NCBI GenBank assembly: GCA_024275095.1
Contig: JAJRZV010000075.1
Location: 1-32,877 of the forward strand
From: a bacterium
GTDB lineage: Bacteria; JAJRZV01
Direction: 5' to 3'
Length of the DNA stretch: 32,877 bases
Part shown: positions 25,576-32,701 of the stretch, piece after piece
Position numbering within the stretch: position 1 is the first letter of the stretch
Layout of the letters: every line of letters begins with the position of its first letter
Program-made: the position numbers and the translations under genes
Notes under the pieces: generated by a model
The model's input: the letters and a program-made list of their open reading frames with translations, nothing else
The model's database searches: none
What the model was told of the DNA's origin: nothing

Positions 25576-26356
25576 GGCTGCTGCACCATTTTTTGATGCG
25601 TTCCAGCGCCTTAAAAATTCCAGGTCCCGGACGCATGAGATTGTTGTCATTTACATGGATAAAGCCTGTACGGGGAAGCAACTGTAGAAGAACATCCGGT
25701 TTCTTCGACGAGGGCAGAATAATAACTTCCGGGTTGATTTCCTGGAGTTTTTCGGCGTCCAGATAGAAATAGCCTCTGCCGTAGTCAGCCGCGTTTTTCA
25801 AGCCTGCTTTCGTGAGAAGATCGTGGATAAAAGTGTCTTTTCCAGCGGCCATGGGCGGTGATACCTCGATTAAGGCCATGGCTGTTAAGGATGGACAGGG
25901 TGGAATTGAGAGAATTTTTTTTGCCTGATTCAGGGTCTCTTTTGCCACGGGTTCCGAGTGAAACAGGTGCCCGAGCTTTTTTATCCATGAGAAAATATCT
26001 TCAATGTTTTTTATCGTGACCACGAGGGTTTTTACTCCCGCTCTTTCAAGTGCACCTTTGATATGAGGTGGATTACCTTCAGTGGATATGAGTACAAGGT
26101 CTGGTTGCAGCGCAATAATTTTTTCGAGGTCGGGATTGGTGTAAATACCCACACGTGCAATGTGCAGTTTTGGAGGAACGGAGCTGAAATAGCTGACACC
26201 TGCCAGGTGGTCGAGACCCCCGGCGGCGATAACCATATCTGCAAGTGAGGGTGCAAGTGTGACAACAGATGGTCGCACTACAGCATTTGCGCCGCCCGCA
26301 AGCTGCACCGATAGCAGGAAAATCAAGATTTTAGTTGCCTGTGTGACACTTTGCAC
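25565..26356 (-). CDS. btuF: BtuF-like periplasmic cobalamin-binding protein
   Basis: A 263-residue periplasmic substrate-binding protein with a signal peptide (KILIFLLSVQLAGGANA) and the two-lobe BtuF/FepB fold. SVVTLAPSLADMVIAAGG opens the first lobe, followed by GVSYFSSVPP, VGIYTNPDLEKIIALQPDLVL and, in the second lobe, LLTKAGLKNAADYGRGYFYLDAEKLQEINPEVI. It is the first gene after the cobalamin riboswitch. The start is GTG with AGAGG 6 nt upstream. That ribosome-binding site lies about 45 nt after the aptamer, so riboswitch control of translation is plausible. Confidence 0.9.
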   Translation of the reverse strand: MQSVTQATKILIFLLSVQLAGGANAVVRPSVVTLAPSLADMVIAAGGLDHLAGVSYFSSVPPKLHIARVGIYTNPDLEKIIALQPDLVLISTEGNPPHIKGALERAGVKTLVVTIKNIEDIFSWIKKLGHLFHSEPVAKETLNQAKKILSIPPCPSLTAMALIEVSPPMAAGKDTFIHDLLTKAGLKNAADYGRGYFYLDAEKLQEINPEVIILPSSKKPDVLLQLLPRTGFIHVNDNNLMRPGPGIFKALERIKKWCSSHAR

Positions 26357-26398
26357 CGGACACCTCTCACTCCCTCCTCGGGGAGATTGAGGCTACGA

Positions 26399-26579
26399 CG
26401 GGTTCAGGCAGGTCTCCTGGCTCTGGGATCATCGCCTGCCTCCCGCCTTCCCATCCACCTTCGCATTGCGCTTGCGGTGGACAGTGGCACCATGGGAGGC
26501 GGCTCCCCCATTACAGTGGCGGGACCGCGCCGGATTTTCACCGGCTTCCCTTTTAAGCCCCGACGGGCACCTGAACCCG
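26399..26579 (-). ncRNA. Cobalamin (B12) riboswitch in the btu leader
   Basis: On the minus strand the leader carries the classic elements: AGGTGCC near the 5' end, GAAGCCGGTGAAAATCCGGC, the B12-box GCCACTG, and the 3' element GCCAGGAGACCTGCC. The 5' end CGGGTTCAGG and the 3' end CCTGAACCCG are perfectly complementary, giving a 10-bp closing P1 stem. Downstream, CTCCC-CGAGGA-GGGAG could form a small hairpin near the btuF ribosome-binding site. No U-run follows, so translational control is more likely than termination. Confidence 0.95.
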
Positions 26580-26598
26580 GAGGAGCCTCGTTGGTCGC

Positions 26599-26627
26599 AT
26601 GTTACATTTCTTAGGCCAAAGTGTCAA
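26599..26627 (-). promoter_or_regulatory. Sigma-70 promoter of the btu operon
   Basis: On the minus strand TTGACA (26627-26622) and TAACAT (26604-26599) are separated by 17 nt, a full -35 match and a good -10. Transcription would start near 26592, a few nucleotides before the riboswitch aptamer. Confidence 0.85.
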
Positions 26628-26663
26628 CACCGGCTGTACGTGCGGAAAAAGAGGAGTTTTAAA

Positions 26664-26692
26664 TTGGGCATACGTGGAAAATATTGTATTTT
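26664..26692 (+). promoter_or_regulatory. Candidate promoter for the exported protein gene at 26700
   Basis: TTGGGC and TATTTT are separated by 17 nt. The -10 ends 7 nt before the ATG at 26700 and there is no Shine-Dalgarno sequence, so the transcript would be leaderless or nearly so. The match is moderate. Confidence 0.4.
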
Positions 26693-26699
26693 TTAAATT

Positions 26700-27407
26700 A
26701 TGAAGCAATGGATATCTTACATTTTTACTTTGTTGTTTATCGTCTCATACGTGTACGCCGGAGGATACGATGACCGTTCCAGTATTTTCTTTCTTCCCAC
26801 CGCATACCAGATACCCCGGAATTATCAGATAAAAACCTACGATTTTTTATATTACACAATAGAAAAAAAAGTGGCCCCTTTCGTGAGCGTGGGGATAAAT
26901 ACGACCCTGCCCATGGAGGTTGGAGGATTTACGGGTATTTTCATGAAGTCCACCCTGAAGATCTCTTCTCACGTGGCAGTGGGAACCCTCATGCAAATGG
27001 GAACTGCTTATGAATATTCTATAGGAGAGAGTTCGGGAACAGTGAGACCGATCGCGCTCTTTTCCCCGATACTCACTTTCGGGTGGAGATCATTATTTAT
27101 AAGCTTCGGGATGTTTACCTATGGGGTTTTTCGGGCTGATCAGTGGGACCTGATAACAGTGGCTGCCGGTGGTGTAAATACCCGCATAACCAGAACCACA
27201 CAGCTGGCCCTTGAATTGTACATTCCATTGTATTCACAGCAGGAAATGCCGCTGGAGTGGTTGGTGATCTACGGTTTCCGATTTGCAGCGGGACGGAAGT
27301 TTTTTGCCAGCCTGTCGCTTGCTTTGCCAATGGTGACAGACCCGGATTTTTTTGTCGATGTGTCCCCTCTTGGTGCCCCCCTTTTAATACTGGGAATGAA
27401 CCTTTGA
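26700..27407 (+). CDS. Exported protein of unknown function, probably outer-membrane beta-barrel
   Basis: I do not recognise a family. The 235 residues start with a signal peptide (WISYIFTLLFIVSYVYAGG, cleavage likely after VYA). The mature part is rich in alternating hydrophobic/polar strands with many Gly, Tyr and Phe (VAPFVSVGINTTLP, HVAVGTLMQMGTAY, LFISFGMFTYGVF, GVNTRITRTTQLALELYIPLY, WLVIYGFRFAAGR), as in small transmembrane beta-barrels. It ends PLLILGMNL, which lacks the C-terminal Phe common in barrels. The gene is divergent from the btu operon, 120 nt from the aptamer, and converges on thiC with a 22-nt gap. Any link to B12 or thiamine is not shown. Confidence 0.7.
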   Translation: MKQWISYIFTLLFIVSYVYAGGYDDRSSIFFLPTAYQIPRNYQIKTYDFLYYTIEKKVAPFVSVGINTTLPMEVGGFTGIFMKSTLKISSHVAVGTLMQMGTAYEYSIGESSGTVRPIALFSPILTFGWRSLFISFGMFTYGVFRADQWDLITVAAGGVNTRITRTTQLALELYIPLYSQQEMPLEWLVIYGFRFAAGRKFFASLSLALPMVTDPDFFVDVSPLGAPLLILGMNL

Positions 27408-27429
27408 TACATGCGTGCAGGCAAGCTTT

Positions 27430-28698
27430 TCAGACTTTTTCTATCCCGGGGTTCTTTTTGATTGAGCAGTACTCTCCACACATTGTGCACACGTCGTTAA
27501 TGGAAGGAGGAGCTGAGGCTCGGAGTTTTCTTGCCCTGGTAGGGTCTATGGCGAGTTGAAATTGCCTGTCCCAATCGAGAAGTTTTCGCGCTCGTCCCAT
27601 TGCATCGTCTCTTTCGCGTGCGCCGGGTATCCCCTTCGCGATATCACCCACGTGTGCTGCAATACGCGTTGCCACAACGCCCTCTTTTACTTCTTCCACA
27701 TCGGGGAGCTTCAGGTGCTCAGCTGGCGTGACGTAACACAAAAAGTCAGCTCCCTTTGCAGCGGCGATGGCCCCTCCGATGGCTGCCGTAATGTGGTCGT
27801 AACCAGGAGCAATATCCGTGACCAGTGGGCCAAGCACGTAAAATGGAGCACCATGGCATAACTTTTTTTCTATAAGTACATTTGTTTCAACCTCTTCTAT
27901 TGGAATGTGTCCCGGGCCTTCAATCATTACCTGAACTCCCGCATCCCAGGCACGTAGGGTCAACTCACCAAGTATGTTGAGTTCTTCGATCTGGGCCATA
28001 TCCGTGGCATCTGCAAGGCAACCGGGCCTGAGCCCGTCGCCCAGGCTCAGGGTAACGTTGTGTTCCCGTGCAATGGCCAGTATTTCATCGAAATATTCGT
28101 AGAGTGGATTTTCACGGTTGTTTGTTCCCATCCATTCAGCAATCAGAGAGCCTCCACGGGATACAATTCCCAGTACTCTGGGATACATGCGAAGTTTTCG
28201 CAGTGATCCCCTGGTAACACCGGAGTGAATGGTCATGAAATCCACCCCCAGCTCTGCCTGCCTGCGAATTACATCAATAAGTTCTGAAACGGTCAGGTCA
28301 GTAAAGGCTTTTCCCTTCATGCGTGCGGTTACCGCTGCCTGATACAGGGGAACCGTGCCGACTGGGACCGGGGATACGTCAAGCATGGTTTCGAGGATAT
28401 GCCATACATCTCCGCCTGTGGAGAGGTCCATGATTGTATCGGTACCTGCTTCTACAGCCGCGGAAAGTTTGGCAATTTCTTTTTCCAGGTCCGCGATATC
28501 AGGGGATGTACCAATATTTGCGTTAACTTTTGTGGAAAGTTTTTCACCCACTCCCACGGGCTCAATGGCTTTACGTCTCGAGGAATTTTTCAGAATGACG
28601 GCCCTGCCTGCGTCGACAAGTTCTTCGAGCTCGCGTGCATCAATCTTTTCCTTCGTGGCCACGAGGAAAATATCTTCTTTTTTTACCGGAAATCTCAT
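27430..28698 (-). CDS. thiC: ThiC, phosphomethylpyrimidine (HMP-P) synthase, short form
   Basis: ThiC is a radical SAM enzyme that rearranges aminoimidazole ribotide into the thiamine pyrimidine. This 422-residue protein lacks the N-terminal extension of the E. coli type and resembles the short forms of anaerobes and archaea. Core motifs are KVNANIGTSP, GTDTIMDLSTGG, PVGTVPLYQA, SLGDGLRPG, MIEGPGHIP and LGPLVTDIAPGYDHI. The cluster ligands are at the C-terminus, C404-x2-C407-x3-C411 (CTMCGEYC). ATG has GAGG upstream and follows the preceding gene by 18 nt. BzaF-type 5-hydroxybenzimidazole synthases are close homologues and matter because B12 genes are nearby, but linkage to thi4 favours ThiC. 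Confidence 0.9.
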   Translation of the reverse strand: MRFPVKKEDIFLVATKEKIDARELEELVDAGRAVILKNSSRRKAIEPVGVGEKLSTKVNANIGTSPDIADLEKEIAKLSAAVEAGTDTIMDLSTGGDVWHILETMLDVSPVPVGTVPLYQAAVTARMKGKAFTDLTVSELIDVIRRQAELGVDFMTIHSGVTRGSLRKLRMYPRVLGIVSRGGSLIAEWMGTNNRENPLYEYFDEILAIAREHNVTLSLGDGLRPGCLADATDMAQIEELNILGELTLRAWDAGVQVMIEGPGHIPIEEVETNVLIEKKLCHGAPFYVLGPLVTDIAPGYDHITAAIGGAIAAAKGADFLCYVTPAEHLKLPDVEEVKEGVVATRIAAHVGDIAKGIPGARERDDAMGRARKLLDWDRQFQLAIDPTRARKLRASAPPSINDVCTMCGEYCSIKKNPGIEKV

Positions 28699-28716
28699 CT
28701 TACTTTCACCTCGTTA

Positions 28717-29547
28717 CTAACACATTTTACCACTGATTAATGTATTGAGCATACGGTGGTGTGTGTCACACAGGTTAATACTTCGGGAGGCATGGACGCG
28801 GATAAGGTCTTCCTGAAAGTGAAAGTTATACAGACGACACTCAGGAGAGGAACAGAAACCTTCGCCCAGCAACTGGTAGAAAATTGCCTGAAGTGCACAT
28901 CCTGCTGCGACAACAGCAATGCGCGGATCTCCATGCGCTAAATATTTTCCACTGTGGCGGACTTTCGCGATGGCATCTGCCACGTCTGCCTGTGCTAAGG
29001 TGGACATCTGTAACCTGTCCAGATAGTATGAACGGGGTTTTGCGGGACCTTCTACAAGTCCTCCAATGGAAATGACAGATGGCTGCCAGAGGATAAGGTA
29101 TCGGGCATGATAACGCAGGTCATTTTCGTCGTATGTCATAAGAAGCTGATCAGTTATTACAATGCAGGTTGTGTTAAGCGAAGCTTTTATTTTTCTATTC
29201 ACAATTTCCCATGTCATAACGGCGTATTCGAATCCATCGTAGGGAACACCGTACGCAGGGGCAGCGTTGTTTACAATGCGCTTTTTTTCATACTGAAGTT
29301 CTACAGGTGTTGGAGTGCGGTTTTTTTCTTGAAATTGTGAGAAAGGATTGATTATTCGCATGAGAACGAGGCGTGTTGCCAGCTCTTCGTACTGTTTTTC
29401 ATCGGGAAGAGGAAAAAGGGGAATGCATGATTTTACAGTGATGCCGAAGATAGAATGTAGCTCTTTTGCTATTTCGCCGCTCAGGCGCTCTCCTTCTGAG
29501 CCTTCGAAAAAGAAGTAGACGGAGAAACTATCCTTACTTGGAATCAC
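28717..29547 (-). CDS. Archaemetzincin-like protein lacking the catalytic zinc site, inside the thiamine operon
   Basis: A 276-residue cytoplasmic protein without signal peptide. Archaemetzincins end in HEXXHXXGXXHC-X4-C-X-M-X17-C-X2-C. Here the matching stretch is [12 protein letters not shown] (221-232), then X4, Cys237, R, L, then Cys260-x2-His263. All three zinc-binding His and the catalytic Glu are replaced (A, I, Q, F), while the Gly, the paired Cys and the second-site spacing are kept. N-terminal similarity also fits: [32 protein letters not shown] and [10 protein letters not shown] correspond to the strands before the active site. It starts at GTG, overlapping thi4 by 14 nt, and is followed by thiC. 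I infer a non-proteolytic structural or regulatory role in thiamine synthesis; the family call is by pattern only. Confidence 0.6.
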   Translation of the reverse strand: MIPSKDSFSVYFFFEGSEGERLSGEIAKELHSIFGITVKSCIPLFPLPDEKQYEELATRLVLMRIINPFSQFQEKNRTPTPVELQYEKKRIVNNAAPAYGVPYDGFEYAVMTWEIVNRKIKASLNTTCIVITDQLLMTYDENDLRYHARYLILWQPSVISIGGLVEGPAKPRSYYLDRLQMSTLAQADVADAIAKVRHSGKYLAHGDPRIAVVAAGCALQAIFYQLLGEGFCSSPECRLYNFHFQEDLIRVHASRSINLCDTHHRMLNTLISGKMC

Positions 29548-30334
29548 GGAGCGTATGCAGGGCTACTTCGGCCGCGCGTTTTCCTGACAGAAGCATTCCG
29601 CCGAATGTGGGACCCATACGTGGAAGACCGAATGCCGTCGCTACCGCCATTCCCGTTACGATAAGTCCGGCATGAACCTCTCCTGTGTGTTCCACCAGTA
29701 AATCCTCAGATTTTTCCACCCACATGGCCCCAAATCCTGGAACCTTGAGTACTCCACGTTCTTCAAGTTTTCTTACCACACATGCATCGTGTCCCGTGGC
29801 GTCAATAACAACACGGGACTCCAGCGCAATGGGATCCACACAGGTGATCTCCCGTGGCAAACTGCTGACAGGGGTCCAGTTTACCACCACACCTGCCACA
29901 CGTCCGCCTTCACGCAGGACTACATCGTCGAAAACGGTCATCTGGAGAAATTTGGCTCCCGCTTCACATGCCGAAGCGATAACCTTGGAACATGCATGGG
30001 GGCCATCGGTCACAAACAGTCCTGGAGTGACCTCTTCACACGGGACGCCCAGTTCGCGCAGTACTTCTTCACCGGGATGCCTTACAGTAATCTTGTTCAT
30101 CAGGAACCCACCCAGCCAGAATCCACCGCCCAGATAATTGTTTCGTTCAATAATGAGAACATTGAACCCTTCTTTGGCCAGCTCCCTACCGGCGATAAGT
30201 CCGCTCGGTCCTCCACCTACTATGATAACGTCACTGAAGACATACTTCTGAAAGTCCTGGGCGAATCCAGAAACAATAGCACTGGTTACTTCTTTCTCAC
30301 CTACATCTGAAAAAATCTTTTTTTCATCCCCCAT
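29534..30334 (-). CDS. thi4: Thi4-family thiazole synthase, active-site Cys type
   Basis: Thi4 builds the thiamine thiazole (adenylated form) from NAD and glycine. The 266-residue protein has the FAD/NAD-type fold with [15 protein letters not shown], an [16 protein letters not shown] loop, the [10 protein letters not shown] segment, and the C-terminal [18 protein letters not shown]. The key position before V-D-P is Cys165 ([11 protein letters not shown]). In yeast and plants this Cys gives its sulfur and the enzyme acts once, whereas methanogen forms have His there and use free sulfide. So this is a Cys-type Thi4. It has a strong ribosome-binding site (GAGGAGGTGAATC) and leads the thi4-unknown-thiC operon. 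Confidence 0.9.
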   Translation of the reverse strand: MGDEKKIFSDVGEKEVTSAIVSGFAQDFQKYVFSDVIIVGGGPSGLIAGRELAKEGFNVLIIERNNYLGGGFWLGGFLMNKITVRHPGEEVLRELGVPCEEVTPGLFVTDGPHACSKVIASACEAGAKFLQMTVFDDVVLREGGRVAGVVVNWTPVSSLPREITCVDPIALESRVVIDATGHDACVVRKLEERGVLKVPGFGAMWVEKSEDLLVEHTGEVHAGLIVTGMAVATAFGLPRMGPTFGGMLLSGKRAAEVALHTLRDSK

Positions 30335-30357
30335 GATTCACCTCCTCTGAACGTGGC

Positions 30358-30387
30358 ATTATATGAATGCCTCTTTTTTACTGTCAA
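30358..30387 (-). promoter_or_regulatory. Consensus sigma-70 promoter of the thi4-thiC operon
   Basis: On the minus strand TTGACA (30387-30382) and TATAAT (30363-30358), both perfect, are separated by 18 nt. Transcription should start near 30351, leaving only about 17 nt of leader, enough for the ribosome-binding site but not for a TPP riboswitch. Regulation by thiamine, if any, must work differently. Confidence 0.88.
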
Positions 30388-30436
30388 TGTACTGAAAACG
30401 ACTTCAACACTGTTTCGAAAATTAAATCTGAAAATG

Positions 30437-30465
30437 AGGACATTTGCTTTTATGTTCATTAAAAT
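30437..30465 (+). promoter_or_regulatory. Candidate promoter for the potassium channel gene
   Basis: AGGACA (4 of 6) and TAAAAT (5 of 6) are separated by 17 nt. The -10 ends 8 nt before the ATG at 30474 and no Shine-Dalgarno sequence is present, so the mRNA may be leaderless. It is divergent from the thi4 promoter. Confidence 0.45.
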
Positions 30466-30473
30466 GATTTTTC

Positions 30474-31478
30474 ATGTGGCCTGACAGAGACGTTAAACGC
30501 AGGTTTGTCATTGTCGGGGGGATGGCGATCCTTGTTTTTGTGGTGGGCACGGGAGGTTATATGGTTATTGAGGGATGGAATATTACTGATGCCATGTACA
30601 TGGTAATTATTACATTGAGTACAGTAGGGTACAGTGAAACACATCCTCTATCCTTCCCGGGTCGTGTTTTTACCATGTTTCTTATTCTTGGTGGTACCGG
30701 CACGCTGCTTTATGCCATCAGCTCTGTTACTGTACTTTTGGCCGAAGGCGAACTTCAGAAATTTCTCAGGAGGCGTCGTATGGATAAAAAAATTGGCCAG
30801 ATGAGGGATCATTACATTGTATGCGGCGCAGGAAAAACGGGAATTCATGTGATACACGAGCTGGCAAAGACAAAACATGAATTTGTCGTGGTGGAGCGTG
30901 ATCCTGAAAAAATAGAGATGCTGGGTGAAGAAGTGCATGTTATTCAGGGTGATGCCACTCAAGATGAGGTGCTGAAGATGGCGGGAGTGGAGAGGGCCAG
31001 AGGTCTTGTCACGTGTTTGCCAAACGATGCAGATAATCTGTTTGTTGTGCTTACGGCAAGGGGACTCAATCCTTCTCTACGGATCGTCGCCCGTGCCAAT
31101 GACGAGGAGTCCTATAGAAAGATTTTTAAAGCCGGGGCTGATTCGGTGGTTTCTCCAAATTTCATCGGGGGATTGAGGATGGTGTCTGAGTTAATACGGC
31201 CTACCGTTGTTACTTTTCTGGATACGATGTTGAGGGAAAAAGGAACCCTGAGAGTGGAAGAGGCCACTGTTGCAAAAGGCTCAAAATACGTGGGCAAGCG
31301 TCTTCAGGAAGTTCCTCTCAGGGATAAAAAAATTAATTTACTGGTGGTGGCTATAAAAAAAGATGGTGACTACATTTTCAATCCCCAGGCTGATACAACA
31401 CTCGAAGCCGGAGATGTACTTGTTGTGATTGGTGAGATTGATGATGTGAAGAAACTCAGAAAAATGCTTACACCGTGA
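30474..31478 (+). CDS. Two-transmembrane potassium channel with RCK (TrkA-N/TrkA-C) domains
   Basis: A 334-residue MthK-like channel subunit. TM1 (about 10-32), a pore helix with selectivity filter TLSTVGYSE (48-55) and TM2 (about 62-90) are followed by a Rossmann TrkA-N domain (YIVCGAGKTG at 114-123, acidic VERD at the end of the second strand) and a TrkA-C domain (LREKGTLRVEEATV to the end). The canonical filter is TVGYGD; here the second Gly is Ser, which may change selectivity. Nucleotide or calcium binding to the RCK ring would gate it. Two in-frame Met codons do not offer a better start. It overlaps the patatin gene by 1 nt (TGATG). Confidence 0.9.
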   Translation: MWPDRDVKRRFVIVGGMAILVFVVGTGGYMVIEGWNITDAMYMVIITLSTVGYSETHPLSFPGRVFTMFLILGGTGTLLYAISSVTVLLAEGELQKFLRRRRMDKKIGQMRDHYIVCGAGKTGIHVIHELAKTKHEFVVVERDPEKIEMLGEEVHVIQGDATQDEVLKMAGVERARGLVTCLPNDADNLFVVLTARGLNPSLRIVARANDEESYRKIFKAGADSVVSPNFIGGLRMVSELIRPTVVTFLDTMLREKGTLRVEEATVAKGSKYVGKRLQEVPLRDKKINLLVVAIKKDGDYIFNPQADTTLEAGDVLVVIGEIDDVKKLRKMLTP

Positions 31479-32686
31479 TGAAGAGAGCAATTGTCCTTGC
31501 AGGTGGTGGCGCGCGAGGGGCATATGAAGCCGGGGTTCTCCTTTACATCAGTGAGCATTTTGCTCGCGCAGGCGGTTTGCTCCCTTTTGAGATCGTTACA
31601 GGGACATCGGTTGGAGCCATACACGCCTGCTATCTGGCATCACGGGCAGGAGATTTCAGAAAGGGAGCTGCTGAACTTGTCAAATTATGGCGTTCGTTGA
31701 ATTTTGCAGATGTTCTTTCCTCCAGGTTTTCTGGAGCCCTCGAATATCCTTATTACGAAATCAGGTCACGTGTTAAGTTTCTGAACCCACGGCGATTACC
31801 TCGAAAGATGGGTGGATTGTTTGACACAACCCCTCTCGAGAAAATGGTTCTCAGCGAGGTAAAATGGCGTTCTATTTCTCATGAAATTCGGAATCACCAT
31901 ATCGAATCGCTTGGGGTAACCGCCACTAATTTGTCCACTGGTTCAACGGTTGTTTTTGTAGAGACAGCACTTCCTGAAAATGAGGTGCAACTGGATGATG
32001 ATTTGACTCATTTTCAAAAAGTGCGCATACGGCCTCTTCACGCCCTTGCTTCGTCTGCAATACCTTTCCTGTTTCCTTCTGTCCGCATCGGCAATTCCTA
32101 CTACGCAGATGGCGGCGTGAGAATGATGACACCGTTAAGGCCGGCTATTCATCTGGGTGCAGAGGCTGTGCTGGCCATTTCACTGAAAAGCGCGGAAAAA
32201 GTTCACGTGAATCGGTCCCGTGTTGCCTGGATGCCACCATCGCGCATGGCCGGGAAAGTACTCAATTCTTTTTTTATTGACCGGCTTGAGGCAGACGCAA
32301 GATTTGCTTCACTCATTAACGATATCCTCCTTGCGGGCGAACACGCGTGTGGCCGAAAGTTTAAAGATGCACTTATAAAATTGCGCCGTTCCACCGGAAA
32401 GAAGCCGTACAGACCGGTAAAGGTAATGCTCATAAGACCTTCTAAGGATATGGGGGTTATCGCTGCACAGCATGCAGATAAAATTTCCTTCTCACTGCGG
32501 CCGAGAAAATTTTTCTACTCCTTGTTGGCGAAACTTCTTGTGAACATAGAAGGTGGGGAAGATGTGGACTTCCTCAGTTACCTTCTCTTCGACAGTGCGT
32601 ATGCCAGCAGTTTGATAGATCTCGGTTATTCTGATGCTGAAGGCATGCACTCCCGGCTTGAAGAGTTCTTCGGTGCAAATTCCTGA
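31478..32686 (+). CDS. Patatin-like phospholipase/acyl hydrolase
   Basis: A 402-residue patatin-domain protein that would hydrolyse lipid acyl chains with a Ser-Asp dyad. The oxyanion hole is GGGARG (9-14), the nucleophile elbow GTSVG has Ser44, and the catalytic Asp is D211 in YADGG. All catalytic elements are intact. No signal peptide or membrane segment is evident, so it is probably cytosolic or peripherally bound. The C-terminal 150 residues are beyond the patatin core and not recognised. The track start is a GTG at 31475; I use the ATG at 31478, which overlaps the channel stop as TGATG. Co-transcription with the channel is likely. Confidence 0.9.
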   Translation: MKRAIVLAGGGARGAYEAGVLLYISEHFARAGGLLPFEIVTGTSVGAIHACYLASRAGDFRKGAAELVKLWRSLNFADVLSSRFSGALEYPYYEIRSRVKFLNPRRLPRKMGGLFDTTPLEKMVLSEVKWRSISHEIRNHHIESLGVTATNLSTGSTVVFVETALPENEVQLDDDLTHFQKVRIRPLHALASSAIPFLFPSVRIGNSYYADGGVRMMTPLRPAIHLGAEAVLAISLKSAEKVHVNRSRVAWMPPSRMAGKVLNSFFIDRLEADARFASLINDILLAGEHACGRKFKDALIKLRRSTGKKPYRPVKVMLIRPSKDMGVIAAQHADKISFSLRPRKFFYSLLAKLLVNIEGGEDVDFLSYLLFDSAYASSLIDLGYSDAEGMHSRLEEFFGANS

Positions 32687-32701
32687 CGTACCTGAACTGT
32701 T

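Noticed and set aside
26651-26660. GAGGAG as a ribosome-binding site for the gene at 26700
   Set aside because: It lies about 44 nt before the ATG and cannot serve that start.
27430-28698. thiC as BzaF, a benzimidazole synthase for B12 lower ligand
   Set aside because: Linkage is with thi4 on the same operon and no other bza or cob genes are seen; it cannot be fully excluded without a phylogeny.
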